A stretch of 37,258 nucleotides of DNA from an uncultured Acidobacteriota bacterium (GTDB lineage Bacteria > Acidobacteriota > Vicinamibacteria > Vicinamibacterales > CAVVIG01): assembly GCA_902825985.1 (NCBI GenBank), contig CADEDC010000058.1:1-37258 (forward strand). The letters run 5' to 3'. The first letter of the stretch is position 1; every line of letters begins with the position of its first letter. A program made the translations under genes and the position numbers. Shown here one piece after another: positions 1 through 9,332 of the stretch. The notes under the pieces are model-generated. The model worked only from the letters and a program-made list of their open reading frames with translations. It was not told the DNA's origin and searched no databases.

Positions 1-31
1 CCGTCGGCGTCAGTTCCCGAACCCGTGATCG

Positions 32-1222
32 TCAGTTCCCAAGTATCTGCTTGGCAATCGTCTGCAGTTGCAGATTCGACGTGCCTTCGTAAATCTGGCC
101 GATCTTGGCGTCACGGAACAGCTTCTCCACCGGGTAGTCCTTGACGAAGCCGTAGCCACCGAAGAGATTCACGGCGAGCGACGCGACCCGCTCGGCGACC
201 TCGCTCGAGAAGATCTTGCACATCGCCGCCTCGGTGAGGAAGGGACGTCGGCGGTCGCGCAGCCGCGCGGCCTCGTAGACCATCAGGCGCGCGGCATGGA
301 GTTCGGTCGCGGCGCGGGCGAGCTGATGTTGCACGGCCTGGAACTCGGCGATCGGCCTGCCGAACTGCTTTCGCTCCTTCGTGTAGGCGACGGCGTGATC
401 CAACGCTCCCTGGGCCAGGCCGATCATCTGCGCGCCGATGCCGATGCGGCCTTCGTTCAGCGTCTCGATCGCCGTCTTGTACCCCTTGCCGACGTCGCCG
501 ATGACATTGGCTGCCGGGACGTGACACTCCTCGAACAGCAGTTCGCACGTGCTGCTCGCACGGATGCCGAGTTTGTCCTCCTTCTTCCCGACCGAGAAGC
601 CCGGGAAGCCGCGCTCGACGAGAAACGCCGTGATGCCGCGATAGCCGGCCGCGGGATTGACCGTGGCGAAGACGATGAAGACCTCGGCTTCGTTGCCGTT
701 GGTGATCCACATCTTGCGGCCGTTGAGCACCCAGCCGCCGTCACGCTCCGTCGCCCGGGTGAGCAGCGCAAAGGCATCGCTGCCGGAGCCCGCCTCCGAC
801 AGCGCATAGGCGCCGACCGCCGAGGCCGCCAGCCGCGGCAGCGTCCGTTGCTGCATCTCCGGGCTGCCCCAGCGCAGCAGCGCGTTGATGACCAGGGTGT
901 TCTGGACGTCGACGAGCACCCCGACCGACGGGTCGACGCGCGACAGCGCCTCGACCGCGAGCACCGAATGGAAGAAGGTGGCGCCAGCGCCGCCGAACGA
1001 TTCCGGAATCTCGATCCCCATCGCGCCGAGCTCGAAGAGCTTGGGCAGCAGCCCCGGCGCGAGCGTCGCCTGTTCGTCCATCTCGCGGACGAGCGGCCGG
1101 ACTTCGCGGTCGGCGAACTCGTACACGCTGTCGCGGAACAGCTGTTCGTCGGGCGTCAGGGTCGTCAGTGCAGCAGGGGCGTGCTCGGCGGCGTCGGGTG
1201 ATTGGGTGCTCACGGGCCGCAT
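32..1222 (-). CDS. Acyl-CoA dehydrogenase
   Basis: A 396-residue flavoprotein of the acyl-CoA dehydrogenase family, which oxidises an acyl-CoA to the 2-enoyl-CoA and passes electrons to ETF. The sequence shows the FAD/substrate signature ALSEAGSGSDAF in the first half, the mid-protein VQHQLA helix, and a C-terminal IYEGTSNLQLQTIAKQIL block. The Glu of YEGT is the usual catalytic base in the short/branched-chain branch. Length fits the family (about 380-400). I start at ATG 1220-1222 (MRPVSTQ...). An upstream in-frame ATG would add 36 Pro/Arg-rich residues unlike any acyl-CoA dehydrogenase and would run into the neighbouring gene. It is divergent from the VWFA gene at 1324. The nearby mutase and glutamate dehydrogenase suggest branched-chain or odd-chain acyl-CoA catabolism, but chain-length specificity cannot be read from sequence alone. 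Confidence 0.93.
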   Translation of the reverse strand: MRPVSTQSPDAAEHAPAALTTLTPDEQLFRDSVYEFADREVRPLVREMDEQATLAPGLLPKLFELGAMGIEIPESFGGAGATFFHSVLAVEALSRVDPSVGVLVDVQNTLVINALLRWGSPEMQQRTLPRLAASAVGAYALSEAGSGSDAFALLTRATERDGGWVLNGRKMWITNGNEAEVFIVFATVNPAAGYRGITAFLVERGFPGFSVGKKEDKLGIRASSTCELLFEECHVPAANVIGDVGKGYKTAIETLNEGRIGIGAQMIGLAQGALDHAVAYTKERKQFGRPIAEFQAVQHQLARAATELHAARLMVYEAARLRDRRRPFLTEAAMCKIFSSEVAERVASLAVNLFGGYGFVKDYPVEKLFRDAKIGQIYEGTSNLQLQTIAKQILGN

Positions 1223-1311
1223 GTTACACCCGGCTGGAGCCGCCCCGGCGCTGATGCCGGACGGGCGGAATGGCGGGCGATCCTGGGGTCCGAACGCCCG
1301 CGGGCTGGGTC

Positions 1312-1317
1312 TAAGAT
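1312..1317 (+). promoter_or_regulatory. -10-like element, possible leaderless start
   Basis: TAAGAT ends 7 nt before the A of ATG 1324, so the expected transcription start coincides with the start codon. No -35 consensus is visible 16-18 nt upstream. The same geometry occurs at 9321 and 12530. Confidence 0.4.
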
Positions 1318-1323
1318 AGGGAA

Positions 1324-3468
1324 ATGGCACGAGTGCTTCGCTCCATCGCTCTCGGCATCCTGCTCACCGCGGTCGTCACGTTCCGCGGCGACGCGCAACA
1401 ACCGCAGGGCTCGGGCAGCGGCGCGACGCCGGGCGGCCAGGCGAGGCCGGCCCAGCCACCCGCGCAGGGGCAGACCGCCGCCGATGCCCCCGGGCAACCG
1501 GGGCAGCAGACGACGCCACCGGCGGACGCGCCGGTGTTTCGCGGCGGCATCGACTATGTCCGGGTCGACGTCATCGTGACCGACAAGGCCGGAAACGCGG
1601 TGTCCGACCTGAAGGCGTCGGACTTCGAGATCGTCGAGGATGGCGCCCCGCAGACCATCGAGAGCTTCAAGCTGGTCGAGCTGAACGGCGGCCTCATCCA
1701 GGGCGCCGACGGTCCGCCGCGCCCGATTCGCAGCGACCTCGACGAAGAGCTCGAGGCGGCACGCGACGACGTCCGGCTCTTCGGCATCTTCCTGGACGAC
1801 TACCACGTCCGGGCGACGACCAGCATGTCGGCCCGTACCCAGCTGTCGCGCTTCATCGAGACGCAGCTCGGCCCGTCCGACATGGTCGGCCTGATGTACC
1901 CGCTGTCGCCGGTCACGACGATGCGCTTCACGCGCAACCACGCGACCATCAGCGGCGCGCTGCAGCAGTTCCTGGGCCGCAAGTACGACTACACGCCGCG
2001 CAACCCGATCGAGGAGAAGTACGCCTACTACCCGACGGAAACCGTCGAGCGCATCCGCAACCAGGTGTCGCTGTCGGCGATCGAGGGGATGATCGTGCAC
2101 ATGGGCACGCTGAAGGAGGGGCGCAAGGCGCTGCTGCTCGTCAGCGAGGGCTACACCAACATGGTGCCGCCGCAGATGCGCAACCAGATGGCGGCCATCC
2201 CGGGCAGCGGCAACCCGAACGCCAACGATCCCCTCGCCGGTCAGAACGATCCCAACGAGTCGCGCGCCGCCTTCTTCGCCGACTCGGATCTGCAGAACAA
2301 CCTGCGCGACGTGTTCGCGGCGGCGAACCGCCACAACGTGGCGATCTACGCCATCGATCCGCGCGGTCTCGCCGTCAACGAGTTCGGCATCGACGAGAAC
2401 ATCGTCAACAGTACCGACCGCAACTATCTGTCGTCGACGATGAACACGCTGCGCCAGCTCTCCGAGGAGAGCGACGGCCGCGCCATCGTCAATCGCAACG
2501 ACCTCCTCGCCGGCATGCGGCAGATCATCAAGGACTCGAGCGCCTACTACCTGCTCGGCTACACGTCCACCGTCCGCGCCTCCGACGGCAAGTTCCACGA
2601 GATCAAGGTCCGCGTCAAGCGGCCGGGCATCCAGGTCCGTTCGCGCAAGGGCTACTGGGCGTTGAAGGAGTCCGAGATCAAGATGGCGCTCGCCCCTCCG
2701 CGACCCGAGGTGGCCAAGCCGGTGACGACGGCGCTCGCGAACATCGCCGCACCGCCCGGGTCGCGAATCGTGCGGACGTGGCTCGGCACCGAGCGTGGGG
2801 CGAACGGCAAGACGAAGGTGACGTTCGTCTGGGAGCCGATGCCACCCCGGGCGGGCGATGTGGTCCGGCCCGGCGATCGACCGGCCCGTGTCGCGTTGAC
2901 CGCGCTGGCGGAGAACGGCGGTCCGGTGTTCAGGGGCAAGGTGCCCGACAGCCTGCCGGCCGGCGGCGCACCGGCGCCGCCGTCGTCCCGACTGTCGTTC
3001 GAGGCACCGCCCGGCAAGATTCAGCTGCGGATCGCGGTTGAAGGGAGCGATGCCGACACGCTCGACTCGGAAGTCCGCGAGTTGACGATCCCGGATCTGA
3101 CGGCGCCCCAGACAATCATCGGGACGCCACAGGTCTATCGCGCGCGCACGGTCCGCGACGCGCAGGCGGCGAAGACCGACCCGAACGCCGTGCCCACCGC
3201 GCTGCGGGAATTCAGCCGCACCGACCGCGTGATCGTCAAGGTGCCGGCCTACGGACCCGGCGTCACGGCACCGGTCGTCAAGGCCCGCGTGCTGAACCGC
3301 ACCGGCGCGGCGATGAACGACGTGGTGGTGACGCCGACGGATTCGACCACCGGCCTCATCGAGCTGCCGCTGGCCGGCTATGCGGTCGGGGAGTACCTGC
3401 TGGAGATCACCGCCACCGGATCGGGCGGCGACGTGCAGGAGCTGATCGGGTTCCGGATCGCCGGGTGA
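1324..3468 (+). CDS. VWFA-related Acidobacterial domain protein (first of tandem pair)
   Basis: A 714-residue exported protein. Residues 1-24 form a signal peptide and about 25-70 are a Pro/Gly/Gln-rich spacer. A beta-rich segment follows (VRVDVIVTDKAGNAV, then LKASDFEIVEDG), typical of the Acidobacteria-specific VWFA-related family (TIGR03436). The VWA-like core starts around residue 153 with FGIFLDDYHV, where a classical MIDAS would read DxSxS, so metal binding of the usual kind is doubtful. The core ends near SSAYYLLGYT and RSRKGYW, also family hallmarks. About 250 further residues form a C-terminal domain shared with the next gene. ATG 1324 is supported by the signal peptide directly after it. 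The likely role is periplasmic or cell-surface protein interaction, but no member function is firmly known. The second paralogue begins 53 nt after the stop. Confidence 0.85.
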   Translation: MARVLRSIALGILLTAVVTFRGDAQQPQGSGSGATPGGQARPAQPPAQGQTAADAPGQPGQQTTPPADAPVFRGGIDYVRVDVIVTDKAGNAVSDLKASDFEIVEDGAPQTIESFKLVELNGGLIQGADGPPRPIRSDLDEELEAARDDVRLFGIFLDDYHVRATTSMSARTQLSRFIETQLGPSDMVGLMYPLSPVTTMRFTRNHATISGALQQFLGRKYDYTPRNPIEEKYAYYPTETVERIRNQVSLSAIEGMIVHMGTLKEGRKALLLVSEGYTNMVPPQMRNQMAAIPGSGNPNANDPLAGQNDPNESRAAFFADSDLQNNLRDVFAAANRHNVAIYAIDPRGLAVNEFGIDENIVNSTDRNYLSSTMNTLRQLSEESDGRAIVNRNDLLAGMRQIIKDSSAYYLLGYTSTVRASDGKFHEIKVRVKRPGIQVRSRKGYWALKESEIKMALAPPRPEVAKPVTTALANIAAPPGSRIVRTWLGTERGANGKTKVTFVWEPMPPRAGDVVRPGDRPARVALTALAENGGPVFRGKVPDSLPAGGAPAPPSSRLSFEAPPGKIQLRIAVEGSDADTLDSEVRELTIPDLTAPQTIIGTPQVYRARTVRDAQAAKTDPNAVPTALREFSRTDRVIVKVPAYGPGVTAPVVKARVLNRTGAAMNDVVVTPTDSTTGLIELPLAGYAVGEYLLEITATGSGGDVQELIGFRIAG

Positions 3469-3520
3469 GGTGGTCCGGAGACGCAGCGGCAGCCGGGGGA
3501 AAGGGCGGGAGCGGGTAGCC

Positions 3521-5350
3521 ATGCGTGCCGTGCTGGTGGGAATCCTGGGGCTGTGGCTGGCACTGCCACGGGAGACGGCTGCGGCGCCAACCCACGTCCC
3601 GCTGGCGGTGACCGCCGTCGATGCTCGCGGGCGGCCGGTGCCGACGCTGACCGCCGCCGATTTCCAGGTGACCGACCGCGGCGCCCGCGTTCAGGTGGTC
3701 GACGCCACCTGGATTCCTGAAGCGCCGCCGGCCGGCCGTGGCGACGCGCCAGCCGGCGCGCCGGCGGACGAGGGTGGGCTGTCCGAAGACGACGAGGCGG
3801 CGGCCGCGCGGCGGCCGGGCGCCCGCATCGTCGCGATCTTTCTGGACGAATATCACGTCGCCCCCGAGAGCAGCGCAAGCGTGCGGGCCGCCATCACCGG
3901 TCTGCTGCGCGACCAGGTGGGTCCCCAGGATCTCGTGCTGACGGTCAAGCCGCTGGATCCGCTGGTCTCGCTCGTCTTCCATCGCGGAAACGCCGCCGCG
4001 TTGGCCGCCGTCGACGCGTTCCAGGGACGGCGGGGAGACTACACCGCCCGCAACGCCTTCGAGCGGGAACTCATCGCCGCCGAACCGGCCCGCATCGACC
4101 GGGCACGGACGCGCATCGCCGTGGCAGCCGTCCAGGCCATCGTGACGCGGCTGGCGCGGCTCGGTCGATCACGCAAGGCCGTGCTCGTCGTCAGCGAGGG
4201 GCTGGCCCTCTCGCAACCCCGGACCGGACGGGACGGCGACCGGCTGACGCCGACGCCCGAGGCGCTGGTGCGGCTGGCGAGCCGTGGCAACGTCGCCATT
4301 TCGTGGCTCGACCCGCGTGCGGGGGCTGCCGGCCTGCCGGCACCCGGCGGCGTCGCCGCCACCGGCCTCGACGACGTGGCTCGGCAGACGGACGGCCACG
4401 TCCTGCGGGTCGGAGACCGGACGGGCCTTGGCGCCTGGCTCGCCGACCTCGGCGGCTACTACCTGTTGACGCTGCGCGGCGACGACGACGGACAGTTTCA
4501 TCTCCTCGACGTGCGCACGGGGCAGGCCGGCATCCGGGTGCGCACCCGTCCGGGATACTGGGCGGTGTCACGTGAGGAGATCGCACGCATCGACCGGGCG
4601 AACGCACCGCCGCCACCGCCGCGGCCCGTGTTGCCGCCGGTCCGCGCCAGCCGGCTGATTCAGGCGTGGGTGGGCCAGACCCGGGCGTCCGACGGGCGAA
4701 CGCGGCTGTCCGTGGTGTGGGAGCCGGCGCCGGCCCGCGCCGGCGACCGGACGCGTGTGCTGCCGCCGTCGCGGCTCGTGCTGACGGCGCAGGCGGCGGA
4801 TGGGACGCGCCTGTTCGAAGGGACCGTGCCGGCTGCCTCGCCCGGCATCGGCAACGCCGAAGCCAGCTTCGACGTGCCGCCGGGCCGGGTACGGCTGCAG
4901 ATGTCCATCGAGGACGCGGCGGCCCGCGTGCTCGACACCGACGTCCGCGAACTCGTCGTTGCCCCACTGTCGAGTGCGGTCAGCCTCGGGACGCCGCGCG
5001 TGTTCCGCACCCGGACGGCGCGCGAGTTCGCGGCGCTCGAGTCCGATCCAGCCGCCGCTCCGGTTGCCGCGCGCGCGTTCGGCCGGGTCGAGCGGCTGTT
5101 GATGCGCGTGCCGGTGTTCTCCGCCGGTGCACCAGCGGCGGCGGGCGAGGTCACGGTCACTGCGACGTTGCTGAACCGCATGGGCCAGACGATGCGGCGC
5201 CTGCCCGTGACGCATCGGGACGCCACGGGAGTGGCGGTCAGCGACCTGCCGCTCGCCGGCCTGGCCGCGGGTGAGTACAGCGTGCAGTGGCGTGCGGCGG
5301 GCGGCTCGGCCGAGGTGCTCGAGACAGTTTCGTTCCGCGTCGTCCCGTAG
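3521..5350 (+). CDS. VWFA-related Acidobacterial domain protein (second of tandem pair)
   Basis: A 609-residue paralogue of the preceding protein. A signal peptide (MRAVLVGILGLWLALP...) is followed by the same beta-rich entry domain (TAVDARGRPVPTLTAADFQV). The VWA-like core carries FLDEYHV in place of DxSxS, then GGYYLLTLRG and RTRPGYW. Its C-terminal domain matches the upstream protein: both have a Q/R-TW/AW-x-G-T/Q segment, then VWEP and PARAGD-like stretches. It lacks the long Pro/Gly spacer and is about 100 residues shorter. ATG 3521 is chosen over an in-frame GTG at 3470 because only the former places the signal peptide at the N terminus. The two genes look like an old tandem duplication and are probably cotranscribed. 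Specific function is unknown. Confidence 0.82.
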   Translation: MRAVLVGILGLWLALPRETAAAPTHVPLAVTAVDARGRPVPTLTAADFQVTDRGARVQVVDATWIPEAPPAGRGDAPAGAPADEGGLSEDDEAAAARRPGARIVAIFLDEYHVAPESSASVRAAITGLLRDQVGPQDLVLTVKPLDPLVSLVFHRGNAAALAAVDAFQGRRGDYTARNAFERELIAAEPARIDRARTRIAVAAVQAIVTRLARLGRSRKAVLVVSEGLALSQPRTGRDGDRLTPTPEALVRLASRGNVAISWLDPRAGAAGLPAPGGVAATGLDDVARQTDGHVLRVGDRTGLGAWLADLGGYYLLTLRGDDDGQFHLLDVRTGQAGIRVRTRPGYWAVSREEIARIDRANAPPPPPRPVLPPVRASRLIQAWVGQTRASDGRTRLSVVWEPAPARAGDRTRVLPPSRLVLTAQAADGTRLFEGTVPAASPGIGNAEASFDVPPGRVRLQMSIEDAAARVLDTDVRELVVAPLSSAVSLGTPRVFRTRTAREFAALESDPAAAPVAARAFGRVERLLMRVPVFSAGAPAAAGEVTVTATLLNRMGQTMRRLPVTHRDATGVAVSDLPLAGLAAGEYSVQWRAAGGSAEVLETVSFRVVP

Positions 5351-5363
5351 CCCACCGCTTTGT

Positions 5364-5381
5364 CGGCCGCCGCCGCGGCCG
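5364..5381. terminator. GC-rich hairpin after VWFA pair
   Basis: CGGCCGC and GCGGCCG form a perfect 7-bp stem with a 4-nt loop, 13 nt after the stop codon at 5350. No T-tract follows, so intrinsic termination is uncertain. Confidence 0.35.
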
Positions 5382-5589
5382 GTCGGACACTCCTGTTGCT
5401 TCGGCTCCCAACCGATAGAGTCGGTGAGCGGCCGATCCCACCGAAGCGCGCGTGCTTTCACACTCCCGCGCACAACCTGCGGGTCGGAACCGTTCTTGCT
5501 CTGGAACGGCGGTGAGCGGTCGATTGGCTGGACAGAGGGTGAGCCGATCGCGTCCTCATCGTCCCTCATTCAGACAGGCGGGTGGCATC

Positions 5590-6180
5590 GTGAAGGTCAG
5601 AGGCGTGTACGCCGGAGGTGTGCTTGCGTGCGTCGTGTCGCTGTGGGCCGCGCCGGCCGTGGCGGAGCGGCCATTCCTGTCGGCCGCCCCGGAGATCCCG
5701 AGCGCGGCGACCGAGGCGCCCTGTACGGCGGCGTCGACGCGGCTGCCACCCAACATCCGCGTCGAGTCCGACTTGCTGCCGCGCGTCCGCGTCATGCTGC
5801 GCCGCTCACCGACGTTTCGCGAGCAGTGCCAGCGCCTTGCCGACAACCCGTGGGTGCACGTCAGGGTGCGGGTCGAGCCGACCTACTTCGAACGCCGCAG
5901 CTACCGCGCCTACTCGGTGATCCAACGGCCGCAGACCAACTTGATCGTGGCGATCGTGACGCTGCAGGGGATGGCCGATCCGGCGATATGGGTATCGCAC
6001 GAGTTCGAGCATGTGATCGAGCAGGTGGAGGCGGTCGATCTCGACTCTCTCGCCGACGGGCGACGGCAGGCGTGGCGCAGCGGCGACGGGATGTTCGAGA
6101 CCGCGCGTGCCATTCGCGCCGGCGAGACGGTCATCGATGAGGTGCGCGACAACCGCGCCGACCACAATTTTGTCGAGTAG
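5590..6180 (+). CDS. Small exported protein with HExxH metallopeptidase-like motif
   Basis: A 196-residue protein with an N-terminal signal peptide (about residues 1-25, ending in APAVA). I choose GTG 5590 because it puts this hydrophobic stretch at the N terminus; longer in-frame starts add about 46 Arg/Ser-rich residues. The centre contains WVSHEFEHVIEQ, giving His137, Glu138 and His141 of a zincin-type HExxH. Glu170 in the later FETARAI stretch is a possible third zinc ligand. Cys45 and Cys80 could form a disulfide. Most of the body (YFERRSYRAYSVIQ, LIVAIVTLQG) does not match a peptidase family I can name. It stands alone between the VWFA pair and the sigma-54 activator, with about 240 nt upstream and 160 nt downstream free of genes. 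It is probably a periplasmic metalloprotein; proteolytic activity is inference from one motif. Confidence 0.7.
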   Translation: MKVRGVYAGGVLACVVSLWAAPAVAERPFLSAAPEIPSAATEAPCTAASTRLPPNIRVESDLLPRVRVMLRRSPTFREQCQRLADNPWVHVRVRVEPTYFERRSYRAYSVIQRPQTNLIVAIVTLQGMADPAIWVSHEFEHVIEQVEAVDLDSLADGRRQAWRSGDGMFETARAIRAGETVIDEVRDNRADHNFVE

Positions 6181-6339
6181 CGATCGCCTCCCCACATTGA
6201 TGTAACGCCGGCGTCGGCGAAGCGCGCGAGAAACGCCAATGAATACGGGCGCCGACCGCCGGGCGGTGCGATCGGCGCCGGGATCTCCGCTTGCACAGGA
6301 TTCCACCGGTGGTGGTGGTCCAGCTTCGGGCGGGGTGAT

Positions 6340-7911
<1,572 letters not shown>

Positions 7912-7947
7912 GCGCCCGGCGCGGCGCAGCGACCGACGCCGCCGGCT

Positions 7948-7971
7948 GCGGCGGGCGGCGCCGCCCGCCGC
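7948..7971. terminator. 24-bp perfect palindrome between convergent genes
   Basis: The half-site GCGGCGGGCGGC is followed directly by its exact reverse complement, with no spacer. It lies in the 67-nt gap between the stop codons of the sigma-54 activator and glutamate dehydrogenase. It could terminate from both sides, although no T-tracts flank it. Confidence 0.45.
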
Positions 7972-7978
7972 GAGCGCC

Positions 7979-9232
7979 CTAGGCGTACATGCCGCGCATG
8001 CGGGTGACCGCGGCGACCCGGCTGATCGCGACGATGTAGGCGGCGGTCCGCATGTCGACGCCGTGCCGCAGCGCCGTCGCCAGCACGTCGTCGAAGGCCT
8101 CGCAGAGCTTCTGTTCCAGCCGCTCGTTCACCTCCTTCTCCGTCCAGAAGTAGCCGTGCCGGTCCTGGACCCACTCGAAGTAGGACGCCGTGACGCCGCC
8201 GCTGTTCGCCAGGATGTCGGGCACGACGAAGACGCCGCGGTCGTGCAGGTGGCGATGCGCCTCCGGCGTCGTCGGACCGTTGGCGCCTTCGACGACCAGC
8301 CGGGCCTTGATGTCAGGCGCGTTGGCGAGCGTGATCTGGTTCTCGAGCGCCGCCGGGATCAGGACGTCCACCGCGAGGCCGAAGAGCTGTTCGTTCGTCA
8401 GCCGGTCGCCGCGCGTGAAGCCGTGGACCGTCTTGTGGACCGCGACGTGCTCGAGCAGTCGCGGGATGTCGATGCCGTCGGCGTCGTAGATGCCGCCCTG
8501 CCAGTCGGTGATCGCCACGATCTTCGCGCCGAGGTCGGCCAGCAGCGCCGCCGACACCGAGCCGACGTTGCCGAAGCCCTGAATCGCAATCCGGGCGCCG
8601 CGCAGGTCGAAGCCGAGATGCCGCGCCGACTCGCGGGTCGTCAGCATCACGCCGCGGCCGGTCGCTTCGCGCCGGCCCAGCGAACCGCCGAGCTCGAGCG
8701 GCTTGCCGGTGACCACTGCCGTCTCGGTGTGACCCACGTGCATGCTGTAGGTGTCCATCACCCACGCCATCACCTGCGCATCCGTGTTGACGTCGGGCGC
8801 CGGCACGTCCTTCTCCGGACCGATGGCGTCGATGATCTCCGCGACATAGCGGCGGGTGAGCGCCTCGACCTCGCGGCGGGACATCGTCGTCGGGTCGCAG
8901 AGGATGCCGCCCTTGCCGCCACCGAATGGGATGTGGGCGACGGCGCACTTCCACGTCATCCAGGCGGCGAGGGTCGTCACTTCATCGAGCGACACGCCGG
9001 GGTGATAGCGGATGCCGCCCTTGGCCGGTCCCAGCGAGATGTTGTACTGCACCCGGTAGCCGGTGAAGACCTGGATCTCTCCGTCGTCCATCAGGACCGG
9101 GCACGAGACGACGATCTGGCGCTTTGGTGCGGTCAGGATGCGCCAGATGCCCGGCTCGAGATTGAGGATGCGGGCGGCGCCGTCGAACTCCTGCAGCATG
9201 GCCTCGAACATCGAGCGGTCGGTCGTCGCCAT
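7979..9232 (-). CDS. gdhA: Glutamate dehydrogenase (Glu/Leu/Phe/Val dehydrogenase family)
   Basis: A 417-residue NAD(P)-dependent oxidative deaminase, most likely interconverting glutamate and 2-oxoglutarate plus ammonia. The N-terminal half carries the substrate-site lysines in LGPAKGGIRYHP (Lys71), WMTWK (Lys95) and the catalytic-lysine motif FGGGKGG (Lys107), followed by the conserved VPAPDVNT (Asp147). The Rossmann half shows IQGFGNVGS. Length matches bacterial hexameric enzymes of about 410-450 residues. ATG 9230-9232 is preferred over a start 26 codons upstream because it begins the conserved domain and has a GAGAGG ribosome site 6 nt before it. Cofactor preference is not certain. The gene is divergent from the mutase at 9333. 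Confidence 0.94.
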   Translation of the reverse strand: MATTDRSMFEAMLQEFDGAARILNLEPGIWRILTAPKRQIVVSCPVLMDDGEIQVFTGYRVQYNISLGPAKGGIRYHPGVSLDEVTTLAAWMTWKCAVAHIPFGGGKGGILCDPTTMSRREVEALTRRYVAEIIDAIGPEKDVPAPDVNTDAQVMAWVMDTYSMHVGHTETAVVTGKPLELGGSLGRREATGRGVMLTTRESARHLGFDLRGARIAIQGFGNVGSVSAALLADLGAKIVAITDWQGGIYDADGIDIPRLLEHVAVHKTVHGFTRGDRLTNEQLFGLAVDVLIPAALENQITLANAPDIKARLVVEGANGPTTPEAHRHLHDRGVFVVPDILANSGGVTASYFEWVQDRHGYFWTEKEVNERLEQKLCEAFDDVLATALRHGVDMRTAAYIVAISRVAAVTRMRGMYA

Positions 9233-9320
9233 CGTATGCCTCTCGTTTCGGCGTTGAGCCGGCCCGGTTCGACCGCCGGACGACGGTTCAGCCGGCGGGG
9301 CGCCCTGCATGCGCCGGACC

Positions 9321-9326
9321 TATAAT
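9321..9326 (+). promoter_or_regulatory. TATAAT -10 element, possible leaderless start
   Basis: A perfect TATAAT in very GC-rich DNA, ending 7 nt before the A of ATG 9333. The predicted transcription start falls on the start codon and no Shine-Dalgarno is present. No clear -35 is visible. Confidence 0.55.
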
Positions 9327-9332
9327 GTCCCC

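Noticed and set aside
9..40. 10-nt direct repeat GTCAGTTCCC at 9-18 and 31-40
   Set aside because: Too short, only two copies, at the window edge; the second copy includes the acyl-CoA dehydrogenase stop codon.
1210..3522. A 770-codon minus-strand open frame opposite the first VWFA gene
   Set aside because: It is an antisense shadow of a clearly coding gene, with no family motif or ribosome site.
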